Of a DNA stretch of 35,246 nt, positions 24,397-31,904 are shown in pieces. The position numbers and the translations under genes were made by a program. Numbering within the stretch: the stretch's first letter is position 1; each line of letters begins with the position of its first letter. This DNA comes from Caulobacter sp. (GTDB lineage Bacteria; Pseudomonadota; Alphaproteobacteria; Caulobacterales; Caulobacteraceae): the NCBI GenBank assembly GCA_030652755.1, contig JAUSPV010000310.1, positions 1-35,246 of the forward strand, written 5' to 3'. The notes under the pieces were generated by a model that made no database searches, was not told where the DNA came from, and saw only the letters and a program-made list of their open reading frames with translations.

Positions 24397-25091
24397 CCAA
24401 CCGCAACCTGCTGCTCATTTTCCTCGCCGCGCTCCTGGCGGCGCTTCCGCTGACCGTGCCGCTGGCGGTCGGACTGGGGGGCGGAAAGCCGCTGTCGTTC
24501 GCCGAGGCCCGCGGCTCCATCTGGCGCGGCGAGGTCCGGCGCGCCGCGCTGGGTCCGCTGACGCTCGGCGACCTTTCCGTGGGCCTCGACCCGCTGGCCC
24601 TGCTCATCGGTCAGACCAAGGCGGCGATCAGGGCCGCCGGCGGCGACGTGAAGGGGGCCGGCCGGATCGCGCTGACCCGCCGCTCACCGGGGGTGGAGCG
24701 CTTCAGCGGTTCTCTGCCGCTGACGGCGCTGGGTCTCTCCGGCTCGCTGACCGGCGACCTGACCGCCCGCGAGGTGACGGCAACGTTCGACGACGGGGCC
24801 TGCCACGAAGCGGAAGGCGAGATCGCGGCGGTGGTCCATGGCCTGGGCCCCAATCCGATGGCGCTGCGGGGCCGTCCGGTCTGCCAGGGCGCCGTCCTGG
24901 CGCTTCCGCTCGCGGGCGGCGTCGAAGGCATGGCGCTTGACCTTGTGGTCAGGCTTCGCGCCGATGGCCGCTACAGTCTCGAGGCGACGGTCAAGACCAC
25001 GGACCCGGCGTACGGCGCGATCCTCGCGGCGGAAGGGTTCACCAGCGTGCCCGGCGGCTACGGCCGGACCGGTGAAGGGAAATGGGGATGA
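24393..25091 (+). CDS. gspN: GspN, T2SS accessory protein
   Basis: A 232-residue protein with an N-terminal membrane or signal segment (LLLIFLAALLAALPLTVPLAV) followed by a periplasmic domain matching the T2SSN family (EARGSIWRGEVRRAALGPL, LGDLSVGLDPLALL). GspN is present in only some T2SS operons and its exact job is unsettled. The ATG at 24393 overlaps the gspM stop. Although the frame is open to 24018, the upstream part is a gspM shadow. Confidence 0.88.
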   Translation: MTNRNLLLIFLAALLAALPLTVPLAVGLGGGKPLSFAEARGSIWRGEVRRAALGPLTLGDLSVGLDPLALLIGQTKAAIRAAGGDVKGAGRIALTRRSPGVERFSGSLPLTALGLSGSLTGDLTAREVTATFDDGACHEAEGEIAAVVHGLGPNPMALRGRPVCQGAVLALPLAGGVEGMALDLVVRLRADGRYSLEATVKTTDPAYGAILAAEGFTSVPGGYGRTGEGKWG

Positions 25092-25561
25092 TGACGCGAT
25101 GGCTCGGCGCGATGGGCGGGGCTTGCGCGGCGATCGGCCTCGCGGCGGCCTCACCCGCATGGGCGGAAGCCGCCCCGGCGCCGACCGGGGGGCTGCCGCT
25201 GGAGGCGCTGCCGACCCAGACCCTGGCCAGCGGCCAGTGCGCGCTGTTCCTGTGGGCCAGAACGACGCCGCCCCGGCGGGTGTTCATGGCGCTGCAGGAT
25301 CCGGCGGTGGCGAGAATCCGCGTCGACGGCCGGTCCGTGGACCTGCCGCGCACCGCGGCCGAGGGCGAGAGCGCCTACGGTCACGCGCCGATGCAACGCT
25401 ACGAGGGCGAAGGCATCACCCTGACGATGACGATCCAGATGGACGCCCGCAGCGGCCTGGTCGGCGGCGCGGTGATCCCGACCGGATCGCTGGAGTATCG
25501 CGACGCCAGGGGCTGGGAGACCATCATCCCGGTCGCCGGCATGGTCGGCTGCCAGCCCTAG
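25088..25561 (+). CDS. Small secreted protein coupled to the T2SS operon, function unknown
   Basis: About 157 residues: signal peptide (MGGACAAIGLAAASPAWA, cleavage about residue 27) and a compact beta-rich domain. I do not recognise the family. Two cysteines flank the mature domain, one near its start (SGQCALFLWAR) and one three residues from the end (MVGCQP), suggesting a disulfide closing the fold. Its ATG overlaps the gspN stop, with AAGGGA 7 nt upstream, so it is made together with the secretion machine. ATGs at 25082 and 25091 are alternatives. It could be a periplasmic accessory factor, or a cargo; neither is shown by the sequence. Confidence 0.75.
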   Translation: MMTRWLGAMGGACAAIGLAAASPAWAEAAPAPTGGLPLEALPTQTLASGQCALFLWARTTPPRRVFMALQDPAVARIRVDGRSVDLPRTAAEGESAYGHAPMQRYEGEGITLTMTIQMDARSGLVGGAVIPTGSLEYRDARGWETIIPVAGMVGCQP

Positions 25562-25577
25562 GGTCGGCTACCAGCCC
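25543..25577. repeat. 19-bp tandem repeat at convergent gene ends
   Basis: GGTCGGCTGCCAGCCC (25543-25558) is followed at a 19-bp offset by GGTCGGCTACCAGCCC (25562-25577), 15 of 16 bases identical. The first copy encodes the C-terminus of the small secreted protein; the second holds the stop codon of gspO on the other strand. It is probably a local duplication that now separates the two convergent genes, which leave only 6 bp between their stop codons. Confidence 0.8.
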
Positions 25578-26251
25578 GCGCGGCCCAGCGGTCCATGGAG
25601 CCAGGTCAGCCAGGCGCCGATGGCCAGATAGGTCCCGTAGGGCAGGGCGGTGTCCAGGCTCGGCGCCCGGCGGGCGATGACCCGCGCCAGCACCCAGCTG
25701 AGGCCGGCGAGTGAAGCCCAGACCACCACGCTCGGCAGTCCCGCCCAGCCGACCCAGGCCCCGATGGCGGCCAGCAGGCGCGCATCGCCGCCGCCGAGCC
25801 CGTCGCGCCCGCGCAGTCGCTTGTAGAGGGCGGCCAGGCCGGCGAGCGCCGCGAAGCCGATGACAGCTCCGAGCAGGTGGTCGATGAAACTGCCGGGGCC
25901 GATGAAGACGCTCACCGCCAGACCCGCCGCGCCCAGCGGCAGGGTCAGGATGTTCGGCAGCCAGAAGTGCTCCGCATCGATCACCGCGATCAGCAACAGA
26001 GCCACGGCGAGCAGAGCCCCGACCGCTGAGACGGGCCAGGCCAGCGCCAGACTCGCCCAAGCGCCCAGGATCAGGGCGGCGAAACTCATGGCCGCCGCGC
26101 GCCGCCACGGGACCGCAGGCGCGGATCCGGTCGCCGGCAGGCGCACCGAAGCGAGAGCCGCCAGGAGCCCCAGCAGGGCCGCAACCGCCGGCGGGATCAC
26201 GGCAGGGAGAGGGCCGGCGAGAAACGCGCTCAAGTCTTGAGCGACGCCCAC
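25568..26251 (-). CDS. gspO: GspO, prepilin peptidase (A24 family)
   Basis: A 227-residue polytopic aspartic peptidase that cuts the leaders of GspG-K. The two catalytic aspartates are visible: D92 in AVIDAEHFWLPN and D156 in GLGGGDARLLAAIG. It lacks the N-terminal cytoplasmic Cys4 zinc/methylation domain of full-length PilD/GspO, so N-methylation of the pilins may be absent or done elsewhere. The start is a GTG at 26251 that overlaps the end of phoX by 22 bp; a TTG at 26233 is an alternative. It is convergent with the gsp operon, and its overlap with phoX implies co-transcription with the phosphatase. Confidence 0.9.
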   Translation of the reverse strand: MGVAQDLSAFLAGPLPAVIPPAVAALLGLLAALASVRLPATGSAPAVPWRRAAAMSFAALILGAWASLALAWPVSAVGALLAVALLLIAVIDAEHFWLPNILTLPLGAAGLAVSVFIGPGSFIDHLLGAVIGFAALAGLAALYKRLRGRDGLGGGDARLLAAIGAWVGWAGLPSVVVWASLAGLSWVLARVIARRAPSLDTALPYGTYLAIGAWLTWLHGPLGRAGW

Positions 26252-27624
26252 GGGCCCGTCACCGCCAGGGTGATCCCGGGCCAGTAGATGTTGACGAACA
26301 GGGTCGAGCCGTCCGGCGAGAAGCAGACGCCGGCCAGTTCGGCGTTCTCGCGGAACATGTTGCGGCCGATCGTATAGACCTTGCCCTCCGGCGTGACCCC
26401 CTTGAGGTGGTTGCGCTTGTCCTTGGCGTAGCGGTCCTCGCAGACGATGAGGTGGCCCCAGGGCGCGATGGCGATGTTGTCGGCGTAGTCGAGCACCGCG
26501 GCGTCGGTGGACTCCAGGAACAGCTGCGCCTTGCCCGGCGCGGTCGCTTCGTCCGACTGACCTTCGCGGGCCCCGGGAACATACCGCATGATCTGGCCCA
26601 GGGCCTTGGCGCCGCCGGAGGTGCAGGTGAAGTAGAGCTCGTCCTTGCCCCAGAAGATGCCTTCCCCGCGGGCGAAGACCGCCGCGCCGGCCTTGGCGCC
26701 GCGCAGGCGCAGGTCGTCCTCAGGGCTTTCAGGATCGGCCAGGTCGATCCAGCGAGCGTTGCGCCACGCACCCTCGACCATGCCGTTATCGCCCTTCCAG
26801 TTGCGCGTATCGCAGCCTCCCGGCGCGTCGGCGAAGCCCAGGGCCTGGAGCCGCCCGCCCTTGACCAGCTCGCCGGGGGCGTCGGGTATGAAGCGGTAGA
26901 GCAGGCTGTCTGCGGTATCCTCGGTCATGTAGACGATGCCGGTGCGGGGATCGACGCAGGCGGCCTCGCGCTTGAAGCGCCCCATCGCCTTCAGCGGCAC
27001 GGGGTCGACCAGTCCCTTGGCCGAGGCCGGAACCTCGAAGGCCCAGCCGTGGTCCTTGCTTCCGCCGTTGCCGGCGCTGGCGGTATTTTCCTCGCAGCTC
27101 AGCCACGAGCCCCAGGGCGTTATCCCGCCGGCGCAGTTGACCGCCGTGCCGATCAGGCTGAGGTGCTCTCGCTCCAGCTGCTGCGTCCGCATGTTGTAGA
27201 CCAGCGTGGTGGTTCCGCCCGGAAGGGCGCGCCCGGCGGCATCGACATCGAACGCCTTTCTGGTGTCGAGCTTGTCGGCGCGGCGACCCCTGACCCCGGT
27301 CGGGCCGTGGTTGACGTCGCCGACCTTGAGCTCATGATTGCGGATCAGGACGACCCGATCCTGGCCGAGAGCAAAACTGCCCATTCCGTCAAACTTGTAG
27401 GGTACGAGCAGGCCGTCGCTCATCTCGTCGCCGGCCTGGGAGACGATCCGGTAGGAAAAGCCTTCCGGCAGATCGATCACGCCGAACGGATCGGCCTTCA
27501 GCGGCCCGTAGCCCTCAACCTCGTTCCGGTAGGTCTCAGCGGACACGGCCTGGGCGCGAGCGATGCCGGCGAACGCCAGGGCGGCTGCCGAGGCGCCGAC
27601 GAATCCGCGACGGGACAAGGACAT
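26230..27624 (-). CDS. phoX: PhoX-family alkaline phosphatase (Tat-exported)
   Basis: A 464-residue DUF839/PhoX protein. The N-terminus is a twin-arginine signal (SRRGFVG at residues 4-10, hydrophobic stretch, cleavage about AQA at 26), meaning it is exported folded with its metal cofactors. Family sequences seen include RNHE, NCAGGITPWGSWLSCEEN, GRFKREAACVDPRTG, YMTEDT, GCDTRNW and VCEDRY, the acidic and Cys residues of the Ca/Fe site. It would release phosphate from organic esters outside the cytoplasm. A candidate PhoB box lies just upstream, and gspO follows in the same transcript. A related non-phosphatase DUF839 role cannot be excluded. Confidence 0.88.
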   Translation of the reverse strand: MSLSRRGFVGASAAALAFAGIARAQAVSAETYRNEVEGYGPLKADPFGVIDLPEGFSYRIVSQAGDEMSDGLLVPYKFDGMGSFALGQDRVVLIRNHELKVGDVNHGPTGVRGRRADKLDTRKAFDVDAAGRALPGGTTTLVYNMRTQQLEREHLSLIGTAVNCAGGITPWGSWLSCEENTASAGNGGSKDHGWAFEVPASAKGLVDPVPLKAMGRFKREAACVDPRTGIVYMTEDTADSLLYRFIPDAPGELVKGGRLQALGFADAPGGCDTRNWKGDNGMVEGAWRNARWIDLADPESPEDDLRLRGAKAGAAVFARGEGIFWGKDELYFTCTSGGAKALGQIMRYVPGAREGQSDEATAPGKAQLFLESTDAAVLDYADNIAIAPWGHLIVCEDRYAKDKRNHLKGVTPEGKVYTIGRNMFRENAELAGVCFSPDGSTLFVNIYWPGITLAVTGPWASLKT

Positions 27625-27657
27625 GATGAGCGTGACTCCAGCGACTTTGGGCGGGGG

Positions 27658-27675
27658 TATCGCATGTTTGTGACA
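27658..27675 (-). promoter_or_regulatory. Candidate PhoB box upstream of phoX
   Basis: On the minus strand TGTCACAAACATGCGATA holds TGTCACA and, 11 bp later, TGCGATA, with an AT-rich AACA between, closely resembling the pstS site (both begin TGTCACAAA). It lies about 33 bp before the phoX ATG in the 99-bp gap after the ABC exporter gene. The short distance leaves little room for a leader, so the transcript would start close to the ATG. Confidence 0.55.
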
Positions 27676-27723
27676 GTGTCGTCGCGGATCTGGACAGCGC
27701 TGACGGCGCCTCCAGCCGCGTCC

Positions 27724-29463
27724 TCAGCCCCGTCGGTCGGCGACGAGGCGGCCGCCTTCCAGCGTCAGCAGACGATCGCAGGGGGCGAGGCTTTCAGCGC
27801 GGTGGGCGACGATGACCACGGTCATCCCCGGGCAGGCCTCGCGCAGCCGGCCCAGGATGTCGGACTCGCTCTGAACGTCGATGGCGCTGGTCGCTTCGTC
27901 CAGGATCAGCAGGTCCGGCTTGCGAAGCACGGCGCGGGCCAGGGCCAGCCGCTGGCGCTCGCCGCCGGATACGAGGCCGCCCCGCTCGCCCACGGTCGTA
28001 TCAAGGCCCTCGGGGAGGCGGTGCACGACCGCTTCGGCGCCGCAGAGGGCCAGCGCGCCCCACAGGTCCGCCTCGCTCGCCTCCGGCGCCGACCACAGCA
28101 GGTTGCTGCGGACAGTGTCGTTGAACAGGAAGGGGTCCTGGGACACATAGGCGACCTGTTCGCGCCAGGCCCGGGCGGTGGCGGCGTCCAGCGCCCGACC
28201 GCCGACCGAGATCGCGCCGGACTGCGGCGGATAGAGTCCGGCCAGAAGGTCGACGAAGGTGGTCTTGCCGGCCCCGGACGCACCGCCCACGCCGACGAAC
28301 GCGCCCGGCTCGATCACCAGGCTCAGGCCGGTGACGCCATGCACGCCTTCGGCGGACCTGTGGAGATAGCCGACCGCCTCGAACGTCACGGGAGCTCCCC
28401 GCGCCAGCGGTGGTCCTGTCAGGGTCTCGGCCGGTCGGCCGGCGGCCGCCAGTTCCCTGTCCAGCGCGTCGACCTGCTCGAACGCGGGCAGGGCGTTGAC
28501 CAGGTGCACGGCGCCCTGTTGCAGCTGCCCGGCGGGCCCGCCGATCCGCGCCAGGACGAAGAGCAGGGCCATCAGGATCGATGGACCAAGCCCGAGAACG
28601 CCATATCCGACCAGCAGCGCCACGCCGCCGATCAGGGCCGACATCCCCGTCAGCGCCAGGCGGGCGATGGTCTGCTGCCGGGTGAAGTTGACCTGGACCT
28701 CATGCATCTCGGTGAGGATTCCCTCGACCTGACCCAAGAAGGCATTCTCGCGGTTGTGGCTGAAGGCCTGCTTCAGTCCGCCGAGAAACAGCCCCGTGTC
28801 TCGGATCAGGCCCATCCTGTTCTTGCCGATGGCGCTCCCGGCGACGCGGGCGCGGCGCAGAAACGGGGCGAGGACCACAGCGGTGATCATCAGCATCGCC
28901 AGGGTGAGCAGGGCCAGCGGCGGTGAAAGCACGAAGGCCAGCGCGATCTGGACGACCAGCATGACGACGGCGACGCCGGCCTGCACCGCGAAGGTGGCGG
29001 CCATCCCGCAGCGCTGGATCTCCGTCGTCATCAGATGGGCGATCCTGGCATGGCTGATCTGGCTGATGGTTCCCCAGTCGGCGGCGACCAGGCGGCGGGT
29101 GAGCGTCAGCCGCAGGGTCTCGACGTAGCCTATCGTCAGGCCGGCCAGGGCGAGGTCGCGTCTGAGGATGATCAGGGACCGCAGGGCCATCAGCCCGGCG
29201 AAGACGGCCAGCGGGACGGCGAGCTGCCCGACGCGCGACTCGAACGGAATCTGGTCGAGCATCCAGCGTGTCATCTGCCCGACGAGCCCGGCGGCGTCCT
29301 GCCCGCCGGTGATGATGGCCAGCAACGGCACCAGCATGAGGACCCCGACGCCTTCGACGAGCGCGCCGAGGCCGACCAACGCGGCGGCGGTGGGCACGCG
29401 CCGACCGCCGAAGGCAAGGAAGTCGGCGACGAACCGTCGGGCTTCGCGAAAGAGCGCCCGCAT
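27724..29463 (-). CDS. ABC exporter (fused membrane and ATPase domains)
   Basis: A 579-residue half-transporter of the MsbA/bacteriocin-exporter type: a six-helix transmembrane domain (about 25-325) and a nucleotide-binding domain with Walker A GASGAGKTT (394-402), signature VSGGERQ (498-504), Walker B LLILDEATSAID (518-529) and switch His in VIVAHRAE. It should form a homodimer in the inner membrane. The substrate is not evident: lipid, polysaccharide or peptide are all possible. It stands alone, with 99 bp to phoX downstream and a pseudogene region upstream on the other strand. Confidence 0.9.
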   Translation of the reverse strand: MRALFREARRFVADFLAFGGRRVPTAAALVGLGALVEGVGVLMLVPLLAIITGGQDAAGLVGQMTRWMLDQIPFESRVGQLAVPLAVFAGLMALRSLIILRRDLALAGLTIGYVETLRLTLTRRLVAADWGTISQISHARIAHLMTTEIQRCGMAATFAVQAGVAVVMLVVQIALAFVLSPPLALLTLAMLMITAVVLAPFLRRARVAGSAIGKNRMGLIRDTGLFLGGLKQAFSHNRENAFLGQVEGILTEMHEVQVNFTRQQTIARLALTGMSALIGGVALLVGYGVLGLGPSILMALLFVLARIGGPAGQLQQGAVHLVNALPAFEQVDALDRELAAAGRPAETLTGPPLARGAPVTFEAVGYLHRSAEGVHGVTGLSLVIEPGAFVGVGGASGAGKTTFVDLLAGLYPPQSGAISVGGRALDAATARAWREQVAYVSQDPFLFNDTVRSNLLWSAPEASEADLWGALALCGAEAVVHRLPEGLDTTVGERGGLVSGGERQRLALARAVLRKPDLLILDEATSAIDVQSESDILGRLREACPGMTVVIVAHRAESLAPCDRLLTLEGGRLVADRRG

Positions 29464-29583
29464 CAGCGACGGCCCCGTTCGCCGCCCTTCGAGGCCGCGA
29501 CGAACGGCGCGATCTGGTCGTGTGGTCTTCTGAACGTCATTTCGCGCACCGTCGGGGGATCAGGCCGCCCCGGTCTATATCCG

Positions 29584-30321
29584 GAACCCGATCAACGCGA
29601 GGCCGCGCTTGAGCCGTTCGCGGCGCCGGCCGCTATGACGGCTGCCGCCGGTGTGTGGCTTGTGCCCGGATCGCTGTTCGACCAGGACGGCGGCCGCATC
29701 TACAACACCGCGCCGGTGATCGATCCGACCGGGCGGGTCGTCGCCCGCTATCGCAAGATCTAGCCGTTCCTGCCCTATGAGCAGGGCGTGACCGCCGGAA
29801 GCGAGTTCGTCGTGTTCGACGTGCCCGGCGTCGGCCGGTTCGGCATGTCGATCTGCTATGACATGTGGTTCCCGGAGACGATCCGGACGCTCACCTGGAT
29901 GGGGGCGGAGGTCATTCTCCATCCGGGAATGACCAACACCATCGACCGCGACGCCGAGCTTGCCGTCGCCCGCGCCAGCCCGGTGACCAATCAGGTCTTC
30001 TTTGTCGACGTCAACACCGCCGGATCGCTGGGCGTTGGCCTGTCCGGCATGTTCGGGCCGGGCGGCGAAGTCATTCATCAGGCGGGCTCCGGCCATGAGG
30101 TCATCGCCGTTGAACTGGATCTGGATCAGGTGACGCGGGTGCGCGAGCGCGGCTGGCACGGGCTGGGACAGCCCCTCAAGAGCCTGCGCGACACGCCGAT
30201 CACGTTCCCGCCCTATCGGGACGGGTTCGCCGCGTCGCCGACCTTCTCGGGACTGGGGCCGCTGGAAAAGCCGGGGTCGGAACGGTCGGCGGCGCCAGTG
30301 CTGAGAGTGATCAAGACCTGA
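29584..30321 (+). pseudogene. Broken nitrilase/aliphatic amidase gene
   Basis: One reading frame with clear carbon-nitrogen hydrolase similarity: GVWLVPGSLFDQDGGRIYNTAPVIDP, VVARYRKI, then a TAG stop at 29761-29763, and in the same frame PFLPYEQGVTAGSEFVVFDVPG, SICYDMWFPE, NTIDRDAELAVARA, GLGQPLKSLRD. The amber codon sits where family members have an aromatic residue (YRK-x-PFLPY), one base from a Tyr codon. The catalytic Lys (YRK) and Cys (SICYD) survive, but the first 100 or so residues, including the catalytic Glu, are missing. It is therefore dead by both truncation and nonsense mutation. A short product from GTG 29788 could be made but would lack two of three catalytic residues. (Long motifs are quoted only in part.). 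Confidence 0.85.
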
Positions 30322-30377
30322 GACGCGTGACTCCCGGCGCGGGGTTGCGCGCCGGACAACGGACAGCAGCACCGCTG

Positions 30378-30521
30378 GTCGGCCTCAACACCGGCCTGAT
30401 CTCCACCGAGGTCGCCGCGTTCGGCGGCGTCAAGGAGACCGGCTTCGGCCGCGAAGGATCGCACTTCCGCCTTGATGAGTACCTTGAGCTGAAGATGATG
30501 TGCATCAGTCTCGGCCAGTGA
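30378..30521 (+). pseudogene. C-terminal remnant of succinate-semialdehyde dehydrogenase-like gene
   Basis: About 47 codons matching the very end of NAD(P)-dependent succinate-semialdehyde dehydrogenases (GabD type): VGLNTGLISTEVAAFGGVK, then ETGFGREGSH, then DEYLELK, where intact enzymes read close to NTGLISTEVAPFGGVKESG and GREGS. The other 430 or so residues, including catalytic Glu and Cys, are absent. The frame is open back to 30327 but the sequence before 30378 has no similarity I recognise. With the adjacent nitrilase remnant it marks a deletion scar of a former catabolic operon. Confidence 0.78.
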
Positions 30522-30555
30522 TCGGCGGACATCCTCGTCCCCATGCGCCAGGTCC

Positions 30556-31251
30556 TCAGGCGTGGGCGAGCCAGCCGCGCCAGGCCATGGCGAGATAGAA
30601 GAGCTCGAACGTCTCGAAGCCCGCCTCGGTGAGGAGCGCTTCGTTGCGTTGCGGAGCCACGAACGTCGTGCCGGTTTCCATCATCGCCCGCGCGCCGGCG
30701 ACCGTCGCCGGATCGACCCCGGACGCCCGAGCGTAGGCGGCGTAGCGGTCCAGTCGCAGGTCGCGATCCGCGGCCGCCGGATCGAGGCACTGGTCGACCA
30801 GGATGAAGGGCGCGCCGGGCTTGAGGCGGCGACGGACCTCGCGCAGCAGGTCGAGCTTGCCGCCATCGTCCGGGACCAGACCCATCACCAGAATGCAGGT
30901 GGCGGCGTCGAAGGGGCCCTCCGGCGCATCGGCGACCACGCCCTGGATCAACTCCAGCCTGTCGCCCGCCGCCGGTCCGGCCGTTTCGCGCGCCAGATCA
31001 AGCATGGCGGCGGACGGGTCGATCCCGACGAAGCGCCAGGTCTTCGAAGCGGTCGCCAGATACCGGGTCTCAAGGCCGCCGCCGGCCCCGACGACCAGGA
31101 TGCGGCCTTCGTCGGGCGTCCGCTCGGCCAGCAGCACGCCGGCCATCTGCAGCAGCCCCGCATGCCCGGGCGTGAAGGCGGGTGGCCCGTTGCTGAGGTA
31201 GCGGTCGACGTTTGCCCGCGTGTGGAAATCGAACTTCGGGAGGTCAGGCAT
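30556..31251 (-). CDS. Class I SAM-dependent methyltransferase
   Basis: A 231-residue cytoplasmic methyltransferase. Motif I (ILVVGAGGGLE, residues 51-61) binds S-adenosylmethionine, the acidic loop FVGIDPSAAML follows, and DAATCILVMGLVPDDGGKLDLLREV corresponds to motifs II-III (parts: DAATCILVMG, LLREVRRRLKPGA). It most resembles the small-molecule type 11/12 group; the substrate cannot be predicted. AAGGA lies 7 nt before the ATG. It is 65 bp downstream of the DUF3299 gene and may be the last gene of the zinc-type operon, or separate. Confidence 0.85.
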   Translation of the reverse strand: MPDLPKFDFHTRANVDRYLSNGPPAFTPGHAGLLQMAGVLLAERTPDEGRILVVGAGGGLETRYLATASKTWRFVGIDPSAAMLDLARETAGPAAGDRLELIQGVVADAPEGPFDAATCILVMGLVPDDGGKLDLLREVRRRLKPGAPFILVDQCLDPAAADRDLRLDRYAAYARASGVDPATVAGARAMMETGTTFVAPQRNEALLTEAGFETFELFYLAMAWRGWLAHA

Positions 31252-31316
31252 GGATCGGTCCTTGAGGTGTGGCGTCGAGGCGATGGGCGGACAGCAAGGG
31301 GGGGCTGCAATGGCGG

Positions 31317-31904
31317 CTACCCGACCCGCTCGACGATGCGGCCCTTCGCGTCGTCGAGCACGAAGAAAAGGCCCTTCTCCCCGTCGTTGGCGAGGCGCAG
31401 GACGCCGGTCACCTCGACGAGGTGATAGCCGGCGGTGATCGCGCGGCCGAGGCGCACCTCGACCACCTCATTGGGCTGCGCGGGCGGATGGAAGAAACAG
31501 ACCGGCGTATAGGGCGAGATCAGAAAGTGCCGGGTCCGCTCATCAGTGGCCAGGGGCAGCATGTAGCCGCGCAGCTTGATGCGGGTTCCGGCGAGGCGGC
31601 GGACGGCGTCCGCGTGCGATGCCTGGTAAAGCTGGGACTGCTCGTCGATCGAGATCCGGGTCGTCCGCAGGGTGTCCCAAAGCCCGCCACGGACCATCGG
31701 GAGGTCGAGCTGGGCCTGGCGCTCCATGGCCATCTCCTGGGCCATAGGGTCAGACTCGGCCGGCGTGATCTCGTCCGCCCGGTTCAATGGAATCTGGTCG
31801 AACTTCGGCGGCGGTGGCTCGGCGACGGCCTGGTCGGCGGGCCCGGGCGCCGGACCGCATGCGCTCAGCGACAGGAAGAGGACCAAAAACGCCAGCCGGT
31901 TCAC
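31317..31904 (-). CDS. DUF3299 lipoprotein of a metal ABC system
   Basis: A 195-residue predicted lipoprotein: MNRLAFLVLFLSLSAC with lipid-modified Cys16, a Pro-rich spacer, and a C-terminal DUF3299 domain (KLRGYMLPL at about 110, PYTPVCFFHPPAQPNEVVEVRL at about 132-153, quoted here in part as VCFFHPPAQPNE). Such lipoproteins are encoded beside MacB/LolCDE-like transporters; a similar set in Pseudomonas aeruginosa (PA4063-PA4066) is controlled by the zinc regulator Zur. The start overlaps the permease stop (ATGA). Its biochemical function is unknown; it may receive or deliver metal or its carrier at the membrane. Confidence 0.8.
   Translation of the reverse strand: MNRLAFLVLFLSLSACGPAPGPADQAVAEPPPPKFDQIPLNRADEITPAESDPMAQEMAMERQAQLDLPMVRGGLWDTLRTTRISIDEQSQLYQASHADAVRRLAGTRIKLRGYMLPLATDERTRHFLISPYTPVCFFHPPAQPNEVVEVRLGRAITAGYHLVEVTGVLRLANDGEKGLFFVLDDAKGRIVERVG

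Noticed and set aside
26407..28926. An 839-codon plus-strand frame opposite phoX and the ABC exporter
   Set aside because: It crosses two real genes and their intergenic gap, has shadow-type composition and no domain signature.
29761..29763. Recoding of the amber codon (for example readthrough or pyrrolysine) in the nitrilase frame
   Set aside because: The gene has also lost its N-terminal third with the catalytic Glu, so ordinary pseudogene decay explains the stop; no recoding signal or machinery is visible.
3253..31251. A direct functional link between the ABC exporter or methyltransferase and holdfast or phosphate genes
   Set aside because: They lie on separate transcription units and show no shared motif or partner; proximity alone is not enough.
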